Origin: Moraxellaceae bacterium UBA2031 | Lineage (GTDB): Bacteria; Pseudomonadota; Gammaproteobacteria; Pseudomonadales; Moraxellaceae | Direction: 5' to 3' | Assembly (NCBI GenBank): GCA_002333145.1 | Contig: DDBN01000044.1 | Span: 29,806-38,876, forward strand | DNA length: 9,071 bases | Program-made: the position numbers and the translations under genes | Notes under the pieces: model-generated | What the model was told of the DNA's origin: nothing | The model's database searches: none | The model's input: the letters and a program-made list of their open reading frames with translations, nothing else | Shown: positions 5,737-9,071 of the stretch, piece after piece | Numbering within the stretch: position 1 is the stretch's first letter | Layout of the letters: every line of letters begins with the position of its first letter

Positions 5737-6585
5737 ATGAAGACGCTAAAAGACAAGGTTGCCGCTATCACAGGCGCGGGCTCCGGTATTGGCCGTGCAA
5801 CCGCCATTCTTATGGCAAGTAAAGGCTGTCATTTGGCGCTTTCGGATGTGAATGAAGCGGGTCTGGCCGAAACGGTTGAGCAGTGCCGTTCGCATGGTGT
5901 GAAGGTTACTTCGCAGCGTGTTGATGTGGCCAGCCGTGACGAGATGTATGCCTGGGCTGATGCAGTTGTGCATGACCATGGTTTGGTAAATATTATTTTC
6001 AACAATGCCGGTGTAGCACTGGGTGCGACCGTTGAAGACGTGCAGTACAAGGATTTTGAGTGGTTGATGAACATCAACTTCTGGGGCGTGGTGTATGGCA
6101 GCAAGGCATTTCTGCCGCATATCAAGACGGCCGGCGAAGGTGCCATAGTTAATGTGTCGAGCGTTTTCGGCCTGATCGCCGTGCCCACGCAGTCGGCCTA
6201 TAACGCCGCCAAGTTTGCCGTGAAGGGATTCACTGAGGCGCTGCGCGAAGAAATGGAAATTGCCGGCACCAATATTGGCGTAACCTGTGTGCATCCCGGT
6301 GGTATCAAAACCAATATTGCCCGTGACGCCCGCGTAACCGAAACCAAGGGCATGGTGGATGAAAAGTCGACCCGTGACTTTGAGAAAGCGTTTATCACCA
6401 CGCCAGAAAAAGCAGCCGCAGCCGTGGTCAACGGTATTCTCAAGAACAAGCGCCGCGTGCTGATCGGGCCGGATGCAGTCGTTATAGATGCAATGCAGCG
6501 TATTCTGCCAACAACGTATCAGCGTCTGCTGGAAGCGGGTGCCAAGTACCGTAGCAAGAAAATGGGCAGCATCGGCGTTGTTTGA
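5737..6585 (+). CDS. Classical short-chain dehydrogenase/reductase (NAD(P)-dependent)
   Basis: This encodes a 282-residue Rossmann-fold oxidoreductase that interconverts an alcohol and a ketone or aldehyde. The cofactor-binding glycine motif is GAGSGIG (13-19). Asp37 after the second strand (LSDVN) suggests NAD(H) preference. NNAG is at 89-92. The catalytic tetrad is Asn114, Ser142, Tyr155 and Lys159 (YNAAK), followed by HPGGIKTNI (186-194), the usual PG region. The tail beyond about 250 (RILPTTYQRLLEAGAKY) is longer than in FabG-type members and resembles SDRs of lipid or hydrophobic alcohol metabolism, where such a helix contacts substrate or membrane; this is inference. The divergent TetR gene is the likely regulator. 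A strong terminator follows 24 bp downstream. Confidence 0.93.
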   Translation: MKTLKDKVAAITGAGSGIGRATAILMASKGCHLALSDVNEAGLAETVEQCRSHGVKVTSQRVDVASRDEMYAWADAVVHDHGLVNIIFNNAGVALGATVEDVQYKDFEWLMNINFWGVVYGSKAFLPHIKTAGEGAIVNVSSVFGLIAVPTQSAYNAAKFAVKGFTEALREEMEIAGTNIGVTCVHPGGIKTNIARDARVTETKGMVDEKSTRDFEKAFITTPEKAAAAVVNGILKNKRRVLIGPDAVVIDAMQRILPTTYQRLLEAGAKYRSKKMGSIGVV

Positions 6586-6609
6586 TTACGTCTCGATAAC
6601 AGTCTGATT

Positions 6610-6638
6610 AAAAAAGGCCCGCTGATGCGGGCCTTTTT
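6610..6638. terminator. Bidirectional rho-independent terminator
   Basis: GGCCCGC (6616-6622) and GCGGGCC (6627-6633) form a perfect 7-bp GC stem with a TGAT loop, flanked by six A on the left and five T on the right; the A and T runs extend the stem. It serves the plus-strand SDR gene and, read on the other strand, the convergent trmL gene. Confidence 0.95.
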
Positions 6639-6667
6639 ACGGCGGCGCAGGCACTAATTGCGTGCTT

Positions 6668-7132
6668 TTACTGTCCGCCAGCAAAGCCCAATTGCCGCCA
6701 CGCCTCGTAAACCACTACGGCGGCGCTGTTAGATAAGTTAAGGCTGCGACTGTCGGCTCGCATGGGTAAGCGCAGTCGGCGCTGGCTATCAAGGCTCTCC
6801 AGCACTTCAGGTGGTAGTCCCCGTGTCTCCGGGCCAAACACAAAGGTATCGTTTTCCTGAATGGCCAGAGAATGGAAGGGTTGGCTGCCTTTGGTCGTCA
6901 TGGCAAACACCCGGCTGTGTGGCAGGGAAGCGATGGCGGCGTCCAAGCTGTCATGTACCTGCAGGTCAGCCCACTCATGGTAGTCGAGGCCGGCACGCCG
7001 TAGCTTACGGTCATCCAGATCAAAGCCCAGCGGCTTCACAAGATGAAGGCGAGCGCCGGTATTCGCGCAGAGACGAATAATGTTGCCAGTGTTGCCGGGG
7101 ATTTCCGGCTGAAAAAGGATGATGTGTATCAT
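6668..7132 (-). CDS. trmL: tRNA (cytidine(34)-2'-O)-methyltransferase TrmL
   Basis: This is a SPOUT-family (alpha/beta knot) enzyme that transfers a methyl group from S-adenosylmethionine to the 2'-OH of the wobble nucleotide in tRNA-Leu species. The 154-residue length matches the E. coli enzyme. Near-invariant blocks are readable: PEIPGNTGNIIRLCANTGARLH (9-30, E. coli differs at few positions), RKLRRAGLDYHEW (42-54), TTKG (79-82), FGPETRGLP (99-107) and SRSLNLSNSAAVVVYEAWRQLG (128-149), the last two forming the trefoil knot and cofactor site. I placed the start at the ATG at 7132; a longer frame to 7303 adds 57 residues unlike any TrmL and runs through the divergent sigma gene's 5' end. The ribosome site is weak. 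It converges with the SDR gene on a shared terminator. Confidence 0.96.
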   Translation of the reverse strand: MIHIILFQPEIPGNTGNIIRLCANTGARLHLVKPLGFDLDDRKLRRAGLDYHEWADLQVHDSLDAAIASLPHSRVFAMTTKGSQPFHSLAIQENDTFVFGPETRGLPPEVLESLDSQRRLRLPMRADSRSLNLSNSAAVVVYEAWRQLGFAGGQ

Positions 7133-7159
7133 GCCACGAAGTTTACCTGATTCCGTGTC

Positions 7160-7182
7160 AACCAAACCCGGCATCATGCGTT
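7160..7182 (+). promoter_or_regulatory. Candidate ECF-type promoter of the sigma operon
   Basis: AACC (7160-7163) and CGTT (7179-7182), 15 bases apart, resemble the AAC/CGT core of promoters read by ECF sigma factors, which commonly activate their own operons. A GTG start at 7201 would leave a leader of only about a dozen bases; a later start would be more comfortable. The match is short and could be chance. Confidence 0.25.
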
Positions 7183-7200
7183 GAAAGTAACAGGATAAGG

Positions 7201-7830
7201 GTGAATAGGAATGAGGGTGACAGAGTGCAAGTTGTTCCAGCGGGTGGGCTTGCGTATGGTAGCCACATGCCTGAGACCTTAGCCCCAGCCGCAATAGCGG
7301 CACCCATGAATCTTGATGCCTTCCTGCGCAGCGTCGGCCGGCGTGCCCAGATCATGGCAGAAATTGCCACGCGTGACCGAGAGGCGGCGTTGGATATCGT
7401 ACAGGACAGTATGCTGGCCCTGACCGCTCGTTACCGTGACCGTGATCCAGCAGAGTGGGGGCCGTTGTTTCAGACCATTCTGCAAAGCCGCATCATGGAC
7501 TGGCATCGCAGTCGCACACGCCGAGGGCGCTGGTTTACGTGGCTGCTGCCCTCGGGTGACGACGAAGAGGCTGATCCATGGGCTGACGTGCCCGAGCAGG
7601 CCAGCTCTGATCCAGCGTTGCTGCTGGAACGTGCCCGCGATATGGACACGGTAATAAATGTACTCGCCAAACTTCCGCTACGACAGCAGCAGGCGTTCAT
7701 GCTGCGGGTGTGGGAGGGGCTTGATACAAAGGCGACTGCCGAAGCCATGGACTGTTCGGAAGGCAGCGTAAAGACACATCTGTCGCGCGCCATGCATGTG
7801 CTGCGTGCACGACTGGAGGAAAAGGAATGA
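7201..7830 (+). CDS. ECF-like RNA polymerase sigma factor
   Basis: This encodes a sigma-70 family factor with only regions 2 and 4, as in the extracytoplasmic-function group. Region 2 spans about 39-107: AFLRSVGRRAQIMAEIATRDREAALDIVQDSM then LFQTILQSRIMDWHRSR, the core-binding and -10 recognition part. An acidic linker follows (GDDEEADPWADVPEQASSDP, 119-138). Region 4 spans about 147-205, with helix-turn-helix DTKATAEAMDCSEGSVKTHLSRA (175-197) for the -35. The start is uncertain: GTG 7201 has AGGA five bases upstream, GTG 7225 has GAGG eight upstream, and ATG 7267 or 7306 lack good sites although homology begins only near residue 36. It overlaps the next gene by four bases (ATGA), implying translational coupling. 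The layout recalls the SbrI/SbrR pair of Pseudomonas aeruginosa, by analogy only. Confidence 0.9.
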   Translation: MNRNEGDRVQVVPAGGLAYGSHMPETLAPAAIAAPMNLDAFLRSVGRRAQIMAEIATRDREAALDIVQDSMLALTARYRDRDPAEWGPLFQTILQSRIMDWHRSRTRRGRWFTWLLPSGDDEEADPWADVPEQASSDPALLLERARDMDTVINVLAKLPLRQQQAFMLRVWEGLDTKATAEAMDCSEGSVKTHLSRAMHVLRARLEEKE

Positions 7831-8186
7831 AAAGCGAATCGCAACCGCTGAGTGCGGAGGATAAGGGACTCGCCAGTACCCTGCGCGAGACGCTGGAGCG
7901 TGCTGCCAGCCGGCATGATCCAATGCTGGATGCGGCATTAGCGGCAACACGAGCGCAGGCACTGTCGGAAACGCGGCGCTCGCGCCGTGCGCAGGGATGG
8001 TGGTTGGCCGGCGGGTTTGCCATTGCTGCCAGCGTTGCCGTAGTTGTTGTGCTGCCGAGCCTGAAAGCGCCGGCTTCATCGTCGGTGTCGGTGGTGCACC
8101 TTGCTACCACGCCAACTGTAGATCCGCGGATGCTGGAGGATATGGACTTTCTGCTGGCGTTAGGAGAAGACTCCAATGGGGGCTAA
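7827..8186 (+). CDS. Single-pass membrane protein, probable anti-sigma factor
   Basis: I do not recognise a named family. The 119-residue product has a charged N-terminal cytosolic part (1-55; SAEDKGLASTLRETLERAAS then TRAQALSETRRSRRA), one membrane helix (about 57-78, WWLAGGFAIAASVAVVVVLP), a short Ser/Thr-rich linker and a conserved-looking acidic tail DPRMLEDMDFLLALGE (99-114). Positive residues before the helix put the N-terminus inside and the tail in the periplasm. Size, topology and the ATGA overlap with the sigma gene are those of a membrane anti-sigma factor that holds the sigma factor through its N-terminal domain. It lacks a visible HxxxCxxC zinc motif. A strong GGAGGAAAAGGA ribosome site precedes the ATG. 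It overlaps the next gene by 11 bases. Confidence 0.85.
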   Translation: MKSESQPLSAEDKGLASTLRETLERAASRHDPMLDAALAATRAQALSETRRSRRAQGWWLAGGFAIAASVAVVVVLPSLKAPASSSVSVVHLATTPTVDPRMLEDMDFLLALGEDSNGG

Positions 8187-8607
8187 GACAAACATGAAAG
8201 ACCAGAAGCATAAGTGGGGCCAGTGGCTGGGTTTTGGGGCATTTGTCAGCGCGATGTTGATTAGTTTGCCACTGCACGCCGAGTCAAAAGCACGAGCATC
8301 AGTGACCGCGGATGATCACGAACAGATGCAACAGCGTTGGCAGTCATTGCCTGCAGACAAGCGTGAGCGACTAATGGAGCGCTATGAGCGCTTCCAAAAG
8401 TTGTCACCGGAAGAGCAGGACGCGATGAAGCAGCGCTATGAAAAATGGCGAGAAATTCCAGAGACCGAGCGCCGCGCTATGCGTGATAAGTGGGCAGGTA
8501 TGAGCCCAGATGAGCGCCGCGCCGCGCGTGATCGTGTGCACAATCACGAGCAGCGTGAAAAACAAAACAAAGGCAGTAACAATAAGCGTCACGACCGTGA
8601 TAATTGA
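8176..8607 (+). CDS. Exported charged repeat protein, DUF3106-like
   Basis: This encodes a 143-residue protein of unknown function. Residues 7-35 form a signal peptide (lysine-rich start, WLGFGAFVSAMLISLPL core, likely cut after LHA), so it is probably periplasmic. The mature part is almost entirely helical and rich in Arg, Glu, Lys and Gln. It carries about four units starting with a basic residue and an aromatic, then Leu/Ile/Met, Pro/Ser and a charged helix: RWQSLPADKRERLMERY (54-70), RFQKLSPEEQDAMKQRY (72-88), KWREIPETERRAMRDK (90-105), KWAGMSPDERRAARDR (105-120). This matches DUF3106. The C-terminal tail is polar and basic. The ATG at 8176 has AGGAG nine bases upstream; ATG 8194 is an alternative. 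By position it may be a periplasmic partner of the anti-sigma protein, comparable to CpxP or CnrX-type sensors, which is inference. Confidence 0.87.
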   Translation: MGAKTNMKDQKHKWGQWLGFGAFVSAMLISLPLHAESKARASVTADDHEQMQQRWQSLPADKRERLMERYERFQKLSPEEQDAMKQRYEKWREIPETERRAMRDKWAGMSPDERRAARDRVHNHEQREKQNKGSNNKRHDRDN

Positions 8608-8608
8608 C

Positions 8609-8640
8609 AGAACTGTCGTCTGCTACAGGACGACAGTTCT
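8609..8640. terminator. Perfect 12-bp hairpin between the sigma operon and ntrC
   Basis: AGAACTGTCGTC (8609-8620) and GACGACAGTTCT (8629-8640) are exact inverse complements around an 8-base loop, starting two bases after the DUF3106 stop codon. The T-run is short on either strand, so termination efficiency is uncertain, but the position between two convergent genes supports a shared terminator. Confidence 0.75.
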
Positions 8641-8661
8641 TACGACGTAAAGTCTAATGGC

Positions 8662-9071
8662 TTACTCGTCGCTACCTTCGTTGTCATCAGCAAAGATGAG
8701 ATTCAGCTCCTGAATCTTACGAGTCAGCGTGTTGCGTCCCCAGCCTAACAGCTGGGACGCATCACGGCGCCGGCCGCCAGTGTGGTTAAGTGCCACCATG
8801 ATCATTACTTTCTCGAAGGCTGGCAGTGCGGTATCTAGCAGAGGGGTATCGCCAGAAGCCAGCGCTTTGCGCGCCCAGTTGGCTAGTGATTGTTCCCAGT
8901 CTTCGCCAGCAGTATGCGGCTCGCTTTCGCGGTTCTGCAAAAGTTCCGGCGGCAGGTCGTCGATAAGAATCTCACGACCAGAGGCCATTACAGTTAGCCA
9001 GCGGCACGTGTTTTCCAGCTGACGCACATTGCCCGGCCACGCTAGTTTTTGCAGCAGCTCGGCAGTATCCG
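8662..9071 (-). CDS. glnG: Nitrogen regulation response regulator NtrC, C-terminal part
   Basis: This is the 3' end (135 residues) of a gene entering from the right edge. NtrC is the sigma-54-dependent activator of nitrogen-limitation genes, phosphorylated by NtrB. The visible part begins within the AAA+ ATPase domain and includes the signature WPGNVRQLENTCRWLTVMASG, followed by the DLPPELL linker. After a variable stretch comes the Fis-type DNA-binding domain, ALNHTGGRRRDASQLLGWGRNTLTRKIQEL, nearly identical in pattern to E. coli NtrC (LLGWGRNTLTRK is diagnostic). The receiver domain and most of the ATPase domain lie outside the window. The frame stays open to the edge, so the internal GTG at 9027 is not a start. 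It ends in an acidic tail, FADDNEGSDE. Confidence 0.95.
   Translation of the reverse strand, partial: DTAELLQKLAWPGNVRQLENTCRWLTVMASGREILIDDLPPELLQNRESEPHTAGEDWEQSLANWARKALASGDTPLLDTALPAFEKVMIMVALNHTGGRRRDASQLLGWGRNTLTRKIQELNLIFADDNEGSDE

Noticed and set aside
5746..6294. 182-codon open frame on the minus strand opposite the SDR gene
   Set aside because: The plus strand shows a complete catalytic tetrad and cofactor motif; the reverse frame has no recognisable domain and no ribosome site, so it is a shadow.
7156..7161. Perfect TTGACA on the minus strand as a trmL -35 box
   Set aside because: At normal spacing the -10 position would be CGTGGC directly at the start codon, which has no resemblance to a -10 box.
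7133..7303. 57-residue N-terminal extension of TrmL
   Set aside because: The E. coli enzyme begins exactly at the equivalent of the 7132 ATG, and the extension runs through the 5' end of the divergent sigma gene.
7697..8176. 159-codon minus-strand frame opposite the sigma and membrane-protein genes
   Set aside because: It is Ser/Arg/Ala-rich low-information sequence antisense to two well-supported coupled genes.

Overview
The window looks like chromosomal DNA of a gammaproteobacterium. An NtrC C-terminus, a TrmL very close to the E. coli enzyme, a monofunctional transglycosylase MtgA of usual length and moderately high GC all fit an Alcanivorax/Marinobacter/Pseudomonas-like marine or environmental lineage. 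The genus is inference. There are no transposases, integrases, tRNAs, rRNAs or CRISPR repeats, and the genes look like stable core or near-core cargo.

Layout, left to right. Positions 1-184 hold no full gene, only weak hints of a gene leaving the left edge. Two minus-strand stress-type genes follow: a small single-domain cupin (185-505) and a Dps mini-ferritin (597-1091). A 250-bp divergent region separates Dps from a secreted START/Bet v1-fold lipid-binding protein (1342-2007, plus). A second promoter-like region leads to a CPA2/Kef-type cation:proton antiporter without a C-terminal RCK domain (2236-4020), then mtgA (4189-4887). mtgA converges on a TetR-family regulator (4903-5553, minus). 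The regulator is divergent from a classical NAD(P)-dependent short-chain dehydrogenase (5737-6585), probably its target. A strong bidirectional terminator (6610-6638) separates the dehydrogenase from convergent trmL (6668-7132, minus). Divergent from trmL is a tight three-gene operon (7201-8607): an ECF-like sigma factor, a small single-pass membrane protein (probable anti-sigma) and an exported, highly charged repeat protein of DUF3106 type. A perfect 12-bp hairpin (8609-8640) separates that operon from the 3' end of ntrC/glnG, which enters from the right edge on the minus strand.

The most interesting items are three. First, the sigma / membrane protein / charged periplasmic protein operon looks like a cell-envelope sensing module. 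Second, a 40-bp element occurs in both intergenic regions flanking the START gene with 27 of 40 positions identical and no gaps; one copy also scores as an OxyR-like site upstream of dps. Third, a long inverted repeat spans both stop codons of the convergent mtgA and tetR genes.

Several genes have start codons corrected inward from the longest open frame because a good ribosome binding site, or the family's normal length, supports the shorter form (cupin, dps, tetR, SDR, trmL). No gene-free stretch exceeds 300 bases.
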